From Oegoconia quadripuncta (taxonomy: Eukaryota; Arthropoda; Insecta; Lepidoptera; Autostichidae): a stretch of 64,000 bases of DNA. Each line of letters starts with the position of its first letter. Within the stretch, counting starts at the first letter, position 1. Positions 12,599-22,942 of the stretch are shown here, piece by piece. Position numbers and translations under genes: made by a program. The stretch is from assembly GCA_949316235.1 (NCBI GenBank), contig OX438759.1, positions 12,437,618-12,501,617 on the forward strand. The letters run 5' to 3'. The notes beneath the pieces were generated by a model. The model searched no databases. It saw only the letters and a program-made list of their open reading frames with translations, and was not told where the DNA came from.

Positions 12599-12948
12599 CC
12601 TATGAAATTGGCGTTTTGTATGAAAAATTTCATTAAGACTGTTTTCTACATACAAACATTTTTGTTTTTTTTTTGGGAACGGCAAATCCAAATTTAGCTA
12701 AACTTTGTGTGTATTATCGGATAACATTAAGTTAAGTATAGGCAGCGTTAATTTTTAAAAGTAACCGCATTACAAAAGTTCCAGCGAATCTAAGGAATGA
12801 TTATGGGAAGCACATGAAAAGAGCTCTGTTTGTTTTTTATTTGGAATATTCCATTTTCCAAATAAAAAACAAATTTGGATATAGCTACGAAAATCGCAGG
12901 AATTGGTACATGTGATTAACGAAGAAAAAAAAACTCCAATTTCATAGG
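12599..12948. mobile_element. Tc1/mariner-type MITE, copy 2
   Basis: About 350 bp, starting 'cctatgaaattggcg' and ending 'ccaatttcatagg', with TA immediately outside both ends (TA target duplication). It matches 4105-4502 over nearly its full length but lacks the internal 'ttatgtgatttagcccagag' region of that copy. It has no coding capacity, so it was mobilised in trans. Confidence 0.88.
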
Positions 12949-13718
12949 TAAAGACTCAATATTTTAAATAAACGTTACAATATCTACAAAAAATGGTGGA
13001 ATAGGTAAAGTCGGGTAATTTACTCAACAGATACTGAAATGCTAAGTGACTATAAATTGAAAATTTTGAGAACCCCGAGAGACTGAATTCTTAAATAATT
13101 TAGAAAATCAAAATTATTATATTTACATAAATATGAAAAGTGTATCGCCCTAGCTCTCCTGCGGCATTGTCCTCAGCACGCTATTAATTTTTGATAAACC
13201 GAACCAATTATGTTAAAAGCTAAATATTTTCGAAACGGCTTAACCGATTTCCATCAAGGCTATACTTAAATGGGAGGACAAAAGCTGGGCATACACGCAC
13301 CAACACATAACATCTCGTTGTTTTTGTCGGGGTTAAAAATATTCAAACGGAAAGTAACGATAGCTTGTGTCATTTACCAGGTACCTAGTAAATCTTTTTT
13401 TGCGAGCCGGTTGAGCGGATATTGTTTAATCCGTATTGTGGTTCCGGTGATAAGGATAAGAGAGCTAGTAAAATTACAGGCTAAGAGGTATTCTATCGTA
13501 GCCTTTTGGGTGACAACGCTAATAAGCGGTTAATTATACCCTGTTGGTCTTAAAAGCTTTATTACTACAAATATATAGAAATATCTTAATCCCTTTTCTG
13601 TGTACACCATTATACTTAATGTTACCTTCTTATCTGTGGCAACAATTTGGTCTATAATTTACTTTACTATAATGTGTTATAATCTAGTTTCCCAAATAAA
13701 ATTTTTTAAATTATTTAT
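12949..13718. other. Intronic stretch with repeat C fragment
   Basis: Apart from repeat C at 13200-13342, nothing is recognised. The 87-codon frame at 13270-13533 overlaps the repeat and has no domain. Confidence 0.4.
13200..13342 (-). repeat. Repeat C, copy 2 (partial)
   Basis: 'taaaagctaaatattttcga', 'cggcttaaccgatttccat' and 'gtcggggttaaaaat' match the same blocks at 48636-48832. The middle is diverged or deleted. Confidence 0.6.
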
Positions 13719-13907
13719 GCTAGCTTTCCGCCCGCGGCTTCGCCCGCGTGGAATTACTTTATCGCTGACTTCTACAAGATGAAACGTAGCCTATGTTCTT
13801 CTCCGGATCCCAAGTTACCTGTCTGGCAAAGTTCAATGTGATCTGTTTAACAGTCAGGCGTGAAAGCCAGACAGACAGACTTTCTCATTTATAATGTCAT
13901 AATGGAT
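13719..13907 (+). repeat. Repeat E copy
   Basis: Head 'gctttccgcccgcggcttcg' plus 'cccgcgtggaattactttatcgc', then a diverged body ('cctatgttcttctccggatc') and the end 'cagacagactttctcattta'. Repeat E is a widely dispersed unit of about 235 bp, with the best full copies at 40797 and 62231. Its class is uncertain; the 3' part resembles tails of RTE-like LINEs. Confidence 0.75.
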
Positions 13908-14774
13908 CATATTGACGGACAAAGTATCGATCTTATATTTGAGGTGTTAGCAGATCACTTTCCATAAGGTCAGCTGCTAGCTCGTTTGCTGTACCGACAT
14001 AAAATACCGCAATTCGCTAAACGCTCTGCTCGTCGCTCAGCGCGTCGCTCAATTGCCCGCAATTCCTATGGGGCGGGGAGTTCGTTGCGCCGCGGTCGTC
14101 GCACTGTACAGCCGCACTCGACATCCTGTTCATAATGTTCATTAGGAAATTAGACGCCATTATTGGCCTCTGAACCAAATGCACTATCAGACTTAGCACA
14201 TGGATGTCTGTGGTCAAAATGACAGTCCGCAATATACTGTTACATTATTAGGAAATAGTAAATACGAAACCCAGAATATTCCTTAGGAACAATTTTAAGG
14301 ACATCAATGTATTAACATTACGAAAACATAATGTTATATAAGAAAAATCTAGAATCGTTTCAATAATATTGACCGTATAACGTACATAAGTCACGCCTGT
14401 TTCTATTGACTTACAAAAAAAAGTAAATGCGAGAGATGTACGATTTTATAATAAGGTTCAAACTATGTCCTACATTTTTAATTCGATGGCATTTAAAACT
14501 TTGAAAATGTATCTATCTACATCTAATACTGAAGCACATGTTAAAACTACATAAAAAATTTAATGTAGGTATCTATTTAAAAAAAAAAATACTAAATTTG
14601 CAAAGTAAACTACCTGGAAATATAAAATTAATTTTACTCTATAGCTATACTATTACTTATGTATGGCTATAGTAAAAAACTATTTATACATGACAAGCAA
14701 GCATGGACATATTCAGTTTAAATTTTCTTTTTCCTTACTTCTTTAAATCACAAATTTTATAATTAATACTTATT
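13908..14774. other. Intronic; contains a CpG-rich patch
   Basis: Positions about 13995-14125 are notably CpG-rich for this window ('cgtcgctcagcgcgtcgctc', 'gttgcgccgcggtcgtcgca'). No gene is recognised; the frame at 14017-14232(-) probably reflects base composition. The rest is AT-rich and featureless. Confidence 0.4.
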
Positions 14775-14900
14775 AAAAGAGCAACTGTTGAGTTTCTTGC
14801 TTATTCTACTCTGGAGAGTCAGCGTTATGAATGAGCGGTACCTCATTTGTATGTCATATGATGGTGTTATGTTTATAACAAAATATTTTTGATTTGAAAA
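14775..14900 (+). repeat. LINE 3' tail, copy 1
   Basis: 'aaaagagcaactgttgagtt', 'ggagagtcagcgttatgaat' and the end 'aaaatatttttgatttg' parallel 53915-54034 ('ggggagtcagctttgtgaat', 'aaaatattttgatttgat'). These look like 3' ends of 5'-truncated non-LTR retrotransposons. Confidence 0.6.
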
Positions 14901-15536
14901 AAAAAAAAAAACGCCGAGGTCATGAAAGATATGATGGGCTTGGAAGCGAATTGACAAATCATTATCAGCCTTATTGATTTGCAGCCAACCAACCAATTCT
15001 ACAGTCGATGTCGCGTCTTTGAGTACTATAGCCGAATGTGTTTATTTGAGCCATTAGCATCCAGGAAGTAAACGCCCAAGTAGACATTAGCATTTGCGTC
15101 GTCATTGTTGGTATCGGTGAATTTTAATGCGAGACGATATGTGTCGAGAACTGTCGCGAAAACGGTGTGTTTTGTTCTGGGATCGTGTTTATTATTAGGT
15201 ACCTAACTGCCACAGGAAGGAGCGTAATGTTTTTCGGTTTTAATGTATGTATGTAGATTTCTACGTTGTTTTCTGTAGCCTAAATAAACGATTTCACCGA
15301 TATTGAAGTATTCTTTTTTTATACAAGTAGGTAGTTTTATTAGTTCCTTCTTTTATGCATTATATTTATATTGTTATTTTGGTTTGTTATTTTCATATGA
15401 TAGTGTTTAACCAACTTATAAATAACAATTTAAGTAATTAACAACCAATATAAAATATGTTTAGCGGCTACAGAAGGAAACATAGAAATCTACATACATT
15501 GATACATACACCCCAAAACCATTATCCTGGAAGAAG
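14901..15536. other. Intronic, no gene seen
   Basis: Only a dispersed 'aaggagcgtaatgtttttcg' motif near 15215 was noticed. Confidence 0.4.
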
Positions 15537-15873
15537 ACGGATGAAAGAAAATTGCATGCAGCAAAGATGAGAATGTTGAGATGGATGAGTTGAGTGACGA
15601 GGATGGGTAAAATAAGGAATGAGTATTAAGAGGGAGTTTAGTAGAGTGGCACCCGAGACAGAAAAGTTAAAAGGAGCTTGGTATGGTTATGTTATGAGAA
15701 GAATGAAACGCATGTTACTAAGAAAGTAGATAAATATGGATGTCAATGGTTGGAAAGGAAGACCACGGAAAAGATGGATGGATTGTGTTAGGAGTGATAT
15801 AAACGAAAAGGGCGTGAATGATGAGGTAACGGTCGATTGGAAGAAAAAGACGTACTGCGCCTACCCCAAATAA
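15537..15873 (+). pseudogene. RTE-type LINE reverse transcriptase C-terminus, decayed
   Basis: The plus-strand frames contain MRMLRWMS, then a stop and frame changes, then a GYVMRR-like block, and finally a clean frame with NGWKGRPRKRWMDCVRSD ending at a stop at 15871. These blocks (RMLRWM, GHVMRR, GRPKKRW.DC) are the C-terminal signature of RTE-clade retrotransposon ORF2. At least three stops or frameshifts make it a dead fragment. Confidence 0.8.
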
Positions 15874-16626
15874 ACTGGAACTAGGGCAAGAATATGATGA
15901 CTCTGGTAAAAAGGAATTACCGTAGTCTGTATCATTGCGTCGCGTATACCTACCTACTTTTATATTTTTCACACAAATCAACATTATTTATCTAGTAGGA
16001 ATGGAACAGCATATTGATTTAGAGATACATCATGGCGCATGTACGTACCTACGGGAGACTCGTTCTGACAAGCGTCCAGAACTAGTTATTTCAGAAACAA
16101 AAAATAAATTACTCTGCTACAGCGGCGGACGCTATTGCGTGTTGTACCTTCGCAAGGCTTCCGATCGACTGGTTATTGTTTTTTTTTATCAGTTTGAGAC
16201 AAAAGCTAACCGATATCAGAACATTTCCTTCCTACTACGTAGTACACATGTTTACAAAACAACCAAGTAGGTATACTAAATTAAAATACGTCGTATTTCT
16301 AACCAGGTGGATGTTTTTAACAGGTTTTGCAACTGAAAACGTAATTGGCATCAGAGGCTATTGGCCTGCCGACGAGGCAACAAACTACCGTCCGCGGTCT
16401 GGTGCGACCCGACCCCTTCCTCTATTGAATCCACATTTTAAATAATAACAAATGTCTGAATCACTGTATGTTTCATTGTATTTACATTATGTGAGCCAAA
16501 GGCTTTCTATATCGGAGTGGTATAATGATAATGAATTATTGTTATTATCGTTACCTGTAAGCCCCTGTAACCTCCGTGGTGAACTTATATCTTAAAGTGA
16601 TTCTGGTTTGTCTGCTACCTTTTCAC
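15874..16626. other. Intronic, no gene seen
   Basis: The two overlapping open frames at 15935-16270 and 16176-16445 (111 and 89 codons) have no recognised domain, and I do not call them genes. Confidence 0.4.
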
Positions 16627-16906
16627 GACTTCCGTGGCTCAATGTAAACAACATAGGGCTTATGAATCGGAGGTCGCGGGTTCGATCCCCAGCGGGGTAC
16701 ATGTTTATGTTTAGTACTCGGTTTGGTTGGTGGTAGGGCATTTTATATGTCCGCCTGGGTACCACCATCTTACATAAATCTGTCGCCAAACAGTGTTGTG
16801 TTCCGGTTGTCAGAGATAAGATAGCCAGTTCCCCAAATATTTGGGTTTCCGGGTCAGTATGCTTCCACCTTCGGTCTCATCTTCACTTACCATCAGGTGT
16901 TATTCC
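16627..16906 (+). repeat. SINE family A, 3'-truncated
   Basis: The head 'cttccgtggctcaatgtaaa', B box 'gggttcgatcccc' and body are present, with an internal loss around 'gctagc' and 'cagcaatgttaatagcattg'. Similarity stops after 'catcaggtgttatt', without the A-run. Confidence 0.85.
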
Positions 16907-17889
16907 ACTGAAGATCGTATTGTTTACTTGGGACCTGAAGGACAGGTTACTTTCATCCTGAACAAAGTTTGTGACAGAAATAAAATATACTCTGTCTGCA
17001 AATATACAAACGAAGCACATTATAAAACGAACACGATTATAGAGAGGAATATAATACGCATTGGCATCTTACTTTGCTGAATGGGAACCGCCTCCACAAT
17101 ACCCGTTGATGAATGACTGCCCACAGACCTTAAATACTGGTTTATCTTGTTATCACTTTCAAATTTAGAACACTGAAATCTTTGTGTCAATAAAAAAACC
17201 TTGTCTCTTTAAGAATATGCAAGATAAGTGGATTAATGTTGTGAGTGAGCGAGGATTATTGTTGATAAGTAGCACCTATAGAAGGACCACAGGCCCACCC
17301 AATTCGTCGTATTAACTGCAGCCCAATCAAGGGTAAGGGGGTAATTAGTGCTGCACGATCTACTTCATATCGATGGTACAGTGAACGTTAGGATGATCGA
17401 TGATACAAATCGATGTTATACGAGATCCACGAAAACTTTATCGAGATCGGTCGTCTGATTGGTAGCATGCAATGATCGACGTTCCACTGGTCTATACGAC
17501 GTTGAGCCATAATAACACCGGCCTGAGCAATGAAAAAGATGTGAAAAATTGTCCCATAATTTAGTATTTAAGGCCTACCAACTTTACGCACTTTATCACG
17601 GAGTAATCTTCGTAAACCATCCCTAGGGTACCGTGGAATAAAAAGTATCCTATGTCTTCTTTTAAATCACTTTTTACCGTGGGTCAAATTTTAGCCAAAT
17701 CTGTTTAGTCGTTTCGCCGTGACTATACAACAAACAAAACATCTAAACTTTCGCATTAATTATTTATAATAAATGTAGGATAGATAATAAAATATCATAA
17801 AGAATAATATCAAAGTGTGCCTATACTCTGTCGAGTCTAGAAACATGTTAACGTTATCAAGGGTGTTAAACACCGAAAAGCGACTGCAG
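16907..17889. other. Intronic; repeat E-like tail at 17600-17775
   Basis: 'aaaaagtatcctatgtcttc', 'agccaaatctgtttagtcgt' and 'ctaaactttcgcatt' at 17600-17775 match the 3' half of repeat E on the + strand. Nothing else is recognised. Confidence 0.5.
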
Positions 17890-18075
17890 TCTGCGTCAAA
17901 CAGCCCGCGAGGTAAATCCAACGATGCATTTCCGCTGTGACGTCATGGATGACCCGACCCGCATGCTAAGAGGGTGAGGGGGTATGACGTCTGTGGGGAG
18001 GGAGCAGCATGAGACGGCGTGGTCGGGCCAAGGACGTCGCCAGGCCGACCGCCGCGCAACACCCGCCGCAATCAA
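17890..18075. promoter_or_regulatory. CpG-rich block with a perfect CRE site (candidate regulatory element)
   Basis: About 185 bp of GC- and CpG-rich DNA in an AT-rich intron. It contains a perfect cAMP-response element TGACGTCA at 17938-17945 and a half-site TGACGT at 17985-17990. No repeat relative was seen elsewhere in the window and there is no coding signature. It could be an intronic enhancer or alternative promoter of Pellino, or an old GC-rich transposon. Regulatory function is inference only. Confidence 0.3.
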
Positions 18076-18499
18076 TACCGCGCTTGACAACGTTATGTGA
18101 TCTCATGAAGAGTAGTCTACTTAATTTAGACGATTAATCTCGAAAACTTGTACTTCACTTTCTAATTAGCATTGTTCGGTAGGAAATAACTGAGAACAGC
18201 AAATAGTTACGATGCGGTATTATTATCACCATTACACAAAGTGCACTACATTAGCAAAAATCGTAATATTAGAGAAAGCGTAGAACTAAAAATGCCGCCT
18301 TTGACGAATAGACAAGTAGACATGCAAAACTCAAGACATGTCAAGTTCTTCCTAGAGGTTAAACCTTATCAATTTGATACACGTCGTACGCTTCTTCAAT
18401 AGGCAAATAACATAAAGTCAGGGCCGGTCCGAGCAAACTCGGTGCTCTAGGATCGTATGCTTTAATGTATAATATAAATATTTCGGACACTTACTCCAA

Positions 18500-18712
18500 T
18501 TATCTAAACCCAAACCACACCCAAACTAAGCAAAGCTTGTACTATGGTTACTAGATAACGGATAAAGATACATAAATATTTATATAAACATCCATGACTC
18601 GAGAATTAATGTTTGTATTCATCACACAAACATACCCCTATCGGGATTCGAACCCGCAACCGTTGGTTTCATAGCCAGCGTCACTATCAACTACACTAAT
18701 CGGTCGTCTAAT
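18500..18712 (-). repeat. SINE family B2
   Basis: On the - strand: 'gacgaccgattagtgtagtt' head, B box 'gggttcgaatccc', then 'gatgaatacaaacattaatt', a tail with 'tatataaatatttatg' and 'gtaccatagt'. It is the same family as 27807(+), 34597(+) and 48362(-). Confidence 0.8.
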
Positions 18713-20434
18713 AATGAAATTTTAATCAGTAATGTATTGTATTACTTTCTAATCAAATCATTTTCGTGAAGACGCCGCCGATAACAGTTTTGCTGTAAAG
18801 GAGACTGTTTGCATTTTCTTTTGCAGTAAATGTAGATAAATAAAAATGATCGCAACACAATTACTTGATTTAAGTAAAGTGGCAACAATTTACTTCAAAA
18901 ATCAACAGCTACCTTAGCTTCCCAAGATTTAAATATCATTTTATCTCATTCCCCGCTTCAAGACACTGGAAGATGGTCATAATTTTGTACCGTACCGTCA
19001 TCATGCTGCATGCCCCCTTCCAAATTCCGGCGCCCTAGGCTTTCGCTTAAGTTTGCCTTTATGGAACAGCCGGCCCTGTATACCGTCAGATTGCCATGGA
19101 CAATAACGGCATGGGCCTTTTTGCATGGAAAATAATAGCCTTTCTGCGGTTTGGCTTCAAGTTCCATTGCATAGCTTTCGGTATTTTCATAAAGGCATCT
19201 GCGAAGCAGGTTCTTTGTAAAAATGCCTTCTAGTTTTTTCGTATGCATTCCGTTTTATTCGGTCGGTTTTAATTAAATGGGCGCCATTTGTTTTTTTGTT
19301 CACCGAATCTAGAGCAGTGTAATAAACTTCCATTATCGTGTCGTATCTCTTTTAACACAAGTTATCACCTCTCCACTGCAGCAAATGCGTTTGTATATTT
19401 TGCTCCATTTAGTTTTGTTTCATATCACGTTATGAACTCTTCATGTTGCTGTGTGATGGCTGTATATCAAGTTTTCGTTCATTTTCATCTTATTTTCATA
19501 TATCAAAGTTTGGCACAAGCTTGCGTTTGCAAGCGAGACTCTGAAGTGCCTCTCTGGCTAGAGGCCAGCTAGTGCTTTTACTGGTGAAAGTATTTCATAT
19601 AGTTTTATTCTCCAAGAAAATTAGGTATAAAGTAGGATTGCTAGGTAAAAAAATGCAGTAATCCTAAACCAGCTTAGTAAAGTCGCGCATGCTTAGGGAA
19701 AATTTTGAGGATTTAAAATATTGAAAGGATATGTAGTAGGTATCAAATTATAAAAATCTTGCAAAAATAAGTGAAGTTGCCGTAGTCATTAACGTATAAT
19801 GATATTTTCTGTCAGCTTTTTCGTTAGTTCTAAACAAATTTCATTGTCAACAATGTATTGACGTGACACAGGTTAGACTGTCTTAGTGTATCATGAATAA
19901 TGATGTTACCAGATTTATTTTAAAGATTTACGAAAAGCAAATAATCGTATTTTTCGTACGAGCAGCCCTGGAATAAGTTAAAAGTTGCATTTATCCCAAA
20001 TCCCATCGCGGTGAAGACAGGCAGGTTCTACAAGCATAGACTATTTTAAGAAATGAGCTTTATGCGTCTATGTCATTTTTAATTATTTGCGTGCTTTGGA
20101 CTGTATTCAGGTTTTGTAACTAAATCATAAAATATAATTGATCATGTTTTAGTTCCTGCATCTAGCTTGCACCTCGTTGAGGCAAAATTCTGATAACGGA
20201 TATTCTATTAGCCATAAAATATGGGGCTTCCTACTGTACCGGGCCTTCCCTCCGGCCGGCGCGGCGTTATATGTGTAATAGGTAAGTATGTAAGTATGCG
20301 CGCAGGAATTTCCTTTACTTAATGTTTATGTAACCAGCAATTCTTCGAATACATTCTTATACGTTAAACTTTATCAACGTCCACGTCATGATTGTTTTTT
20401 AATCCATATGAAAATAGTATAGTAGGTAATATAA
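18713..20434. other. Intronic, no gene seen
   Basis: Frames at 18958-19248(-) and 19288-19572(+) have no recognised domain. A small GC-rich spot is at about 20245-20270. No repeat was identified. Confidence 0.4.
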
Positions 20435-20698
20435 TGTAGGTTATGGAGGGGCTTTTGAATAAAAACAGAGTTATTAAAGTTCGACGATAATTAAAATATA
20501 TTTGAATATATATTTATAAGGAGAGGTGCACTACAGTACTGAACCGCACACGTAAAGCGCATGTAACGAAGTAAGGGGGCTGACCTAACAAAAGTAGATC
20601 CTTCCGCTGTGCATTGATTCCATGAATGAGAACAAGAGACCCTTGTTCTAAATTATTATGAAACTGTACATAGATTTATATTTTGTTATATTCCAACA
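20435..20698 (-). repeat. Copia 3' LTR
   Basis: 264 bp with no difference that I can find from 26475-26738. Preceded on the + strand by target duplication TATAA. Confidence 0.97.
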
Positions 20699-20713
20699 CG
20701 CCCCCCTCAAAAA
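20699..20713 (-). other. Copia polypurine tract
   Basis: Sense strand reads tttttgaggggggcg directly before the 3' LTR, as expected for the plus-strand primer. Confidence 0.85.
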
Positions 20714-20956
20714 TAAATCTATGAAATATTTTTTTTTTATACTACTTAATTTGTTATAATTAAGTTTACACAATAAAATTAGCACGCTCTCCTTATTTCT
20801 GGGGATACAGACACTAAATGACCCAACATTCGTTGCGCAGGATTAGGGAAAACCCAGAAAAACCTAATCAGGCCATTCCTCAATAGTAATCAAACGAAAT
20901 TCAATTATAATTATTAATTGCACAAACACAAAAAAAAATATTACTGAGCCGAATAT

Positions 20957-21591
20957 CTACATAAGTCCAAGCTTTCCTCTCAGTTCGATGAACCTCGGTC
21001 CCGCCAATGGTTTTGTAAAAATATCGGCCAGCTGATTACCTGTGGGAATATAAATTGCTTTAATTACATTTTTCTCTATTTGTTCCCTAGAGAAATGGTA
21101 TTTAATGTCGATGTGTTTTGAGCGTTTATGACTTGTTGGGTTACTGGCAATACTTATGCATCCATTGTTATCTTCGTAAATAGGAACAGGATTTGAAATA
21201 CTTAAATGAATGCTGTTAGATAGAGACCTTAACCACAGAGCTTCTCTGACTGCTTCAAAAAGAGCCATATACTCTGCTTCAGTCGATGAGGCAGCTACTG
21301 ATGACTGTCTCTTGGTTTGCCAACATAAAGTACAACGCTCAAATAATTTAAATACATAACCAGATGTACTTTTTCGGTCTGTTAAGTCATTACCTCCCCA
21401 ATCTGAGTCAACAAAGCCACTCAAAACATTCTCATAAGTTCCACGAACGTAAGTTAATCTTAGATCAATGGACCCTTTTAAATATCGAAGTAAACGTTTT
21501 AAGTAGGTCCAAAGACATCCATTGTTCTTATTACTGAACCGACTAAGGATGTTTACTGCTACGCTTAAATCGGGCCGAGTGCATAGCATTA
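20957..21591 (-). pseudogene. Copia RT C-terminal part and RNase H (separated by insertion)
   Basis: This is the continuation of the polyprotein after the nested element. It begins with MLCTRPDLSVAVN (end of the RT connection region), then FVDSDWGGNDLTDRKSTSGY and SSTEAEYMAL (RNase H core with its acidic residues), EDNNGC and SKHIDIKYHF, and ends near LADIFTKPL plus a C-terminal stop at 20957. The open frame actually extends back to 21775 through the transposon's terminal repeat, so its first 60 or so residues are not copia. RNase H itself looks intact, but it is cut off from the RT active site. Confidence 0.95.
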
Positions 21592-21593
21592 TA

Positions 21594-21861
21594 CAGGGCG
21601 TCCCAAAGTTATGGGACATGAAGGGGAAGTACCTTAAATATCGTAGATAGTGAATTTTGCTCAAAGAAGACTTTATGTTATTTTTAAAAGTTAGTAATTC
21701 TGCATTCATAGATTTTCTAAAAATTATTTGCTTCGGCTGGGAATCGAACCGACTCAAATGTGAAAAAAAAAACACCCTACTTTTATGATGCCAATCGAAA
21801 GAATTGCTAAAAAATAATAACTCTGCCTAAGTAACATAGTATTTTAAAAGAAAGGAACAAC
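21594..21861. repeat. Left terminal inverted repeat (268 bp)
   Basis: Inverse of 22673-22940 with about four substitutions. It includes 'gggaatcgaacc' (B box on the - strand) and a 10-A run. Confidence 0.95.
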
Positions 21862-21939
21862 GTGAAATTAATCATTTTAATCAAATAAAAAACATACATG
21901 AAACTGCCGTAGTCAATTAAGTAGGTATTTTTTTGTAAA

Positions 21940-22557
21940 TTAATTAATTAAATGCTCAAAATGTGATCCCTCTTGTCTTACGCAAATCGCCAATCTTTTA
22001 ATGAGCCCGCTGCCTGTTGATTTTCTAATCATTTTATGGTGAACACTCGATGTGATATGGCACAATTCTGTTTGCAACTCGCCTACGTTCTCGTATCGCT
22101 TTTTGTATAGCATATCTTTCACGTATCCCCAAAAGAAGAAATCTAATGGTGTGAGGTCCGGGGATCTGGCCGGCCATCTAATCGGTCCATTTGTACCAAT
22201 CCATGTAGGAAAACATTCATTTAGAAAATCTGCTGCTCTCCGACTATTATGAGCCGGAGCTCCATCTTGTTGGAAAATTAAGTTTTCTTGCTCCGCCGCG
22301 GAATGGTTTCTTATCTTATCCCTTAAAATTTGAAGTATTCCTAAATACTTTTCTGTGTTCAAGGTTCCTTGGTAAAAATGGATTAAGAAAACCCGGTTTT
22401 TTAAAAGTCCGCACCAACAGTTGAGTGAAAAACGCACTTGGTTATTAGTTTCAGTCACTCGTAGGGGATTTTCTTTAGACCAAATACGATTATTGTTGCG
22501 GTTATACATACCGTTATTGCTAAAGTTAGATTCGTCTGTCCAAATAATATTATCCAA
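21940..22557 (-). pseudogene. DDE transposase, C-terminal part (truncated)
   Basis: 205 residues covering the catalytic core: first Asp in IIWTDESNF, second in QQDGAPAH, third in SPDLTPLDFFFWGYVKDM. About 40 residues separate the last two, longer than the 34 of classical mariner. The arrangement is that of IS630/Tc1/mariner-type DDE transposases. The helix-turn-helix N-terminus is absent. The upstream frame closes within a few codons, and only about 115 bp separate it from the right terminal repeat. This protein could not bind its ends by itself. It shows no internal stop, in keeping with a young deletion derivative. Confidence 0.92.
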
Positions 22558-22672
22558 AAAATTTGGATTTATTTACGAATAATCAATGCTATCTTTGGAA
22601 TGATAATATCGCTACTTTTCGAACGTCGTCGGCAATAAATAACTTTCTTGAAATTTGACTCAATCATTTTAT

Positions 22673-22940
22673 GTTGTTCCTTTCTTTTAAAATACTATGT
22701 TACTTAGGCAGAGTTATTATTTTTTAGCTATTCTTTCGATTGGCATCATAAAAGTAGGGTGTTTTTTTTTTCACATTTAAGTCGGTTCGATTCCCAGCCG
22801 AAGCAAGTAATTTTTAGAAAATCTATGAATGCAGAATTACTAACTTTTAAAAATAACATAAAGTCTTCTTTGAGCAAAATTCACTATCTACAATATTTAA
22901 GGTACTTCCCCTTCATGTCCCATAACTTTGGGACGCCCTG
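22673..22940. repeat. Right terminal inverted repeat (268 bp)
   Basis: Inverse of 21594-21861. A perfect B-box consensus GGTTCGATTCC lies at 22784-22794, 146 bp from the outer end, preceded by a 10-T tract. Confidence 0.95.
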
Positions 22941-22942
22941 TA

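Larger units (their letters stand above)
21594..22940 (-). mobile_element. Tc1/mariner-superfamily transposon with 268-bp TIRs, nested in copia
   Basis: Ends are cagggcgtcccaaagtt at the left and its inverse at the right. TA lies on both sides (21592-21593, 22941-22942). Taking out the element plus one TA restores the copia reading frame at the conserved LMY/MLC position, so the boundaries are precise. The terminal repeats are 268 bp each with four mismatches. The interior encodes only the C-terminal half of a DDE transposase; the N-terminal DNA-binding part is missing, so this is an internally deleted, non-autonomous copy. Both terminal repeats carry a tRNA B-box motif (see findings). Confidence 0.95.

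Noticed and set aside
15935..16270. 111-codon open frame as a gene
   Set aside because: No recognisable domain, no splice or promoter context, overlapped by another frame; chance frame in an intron.
21592..21775. N-terminal 60 residues of the 272-codon frame on the - strand
   Set aside because: They read through the terminal repeat of the nested transposon and are not part of copia pol.
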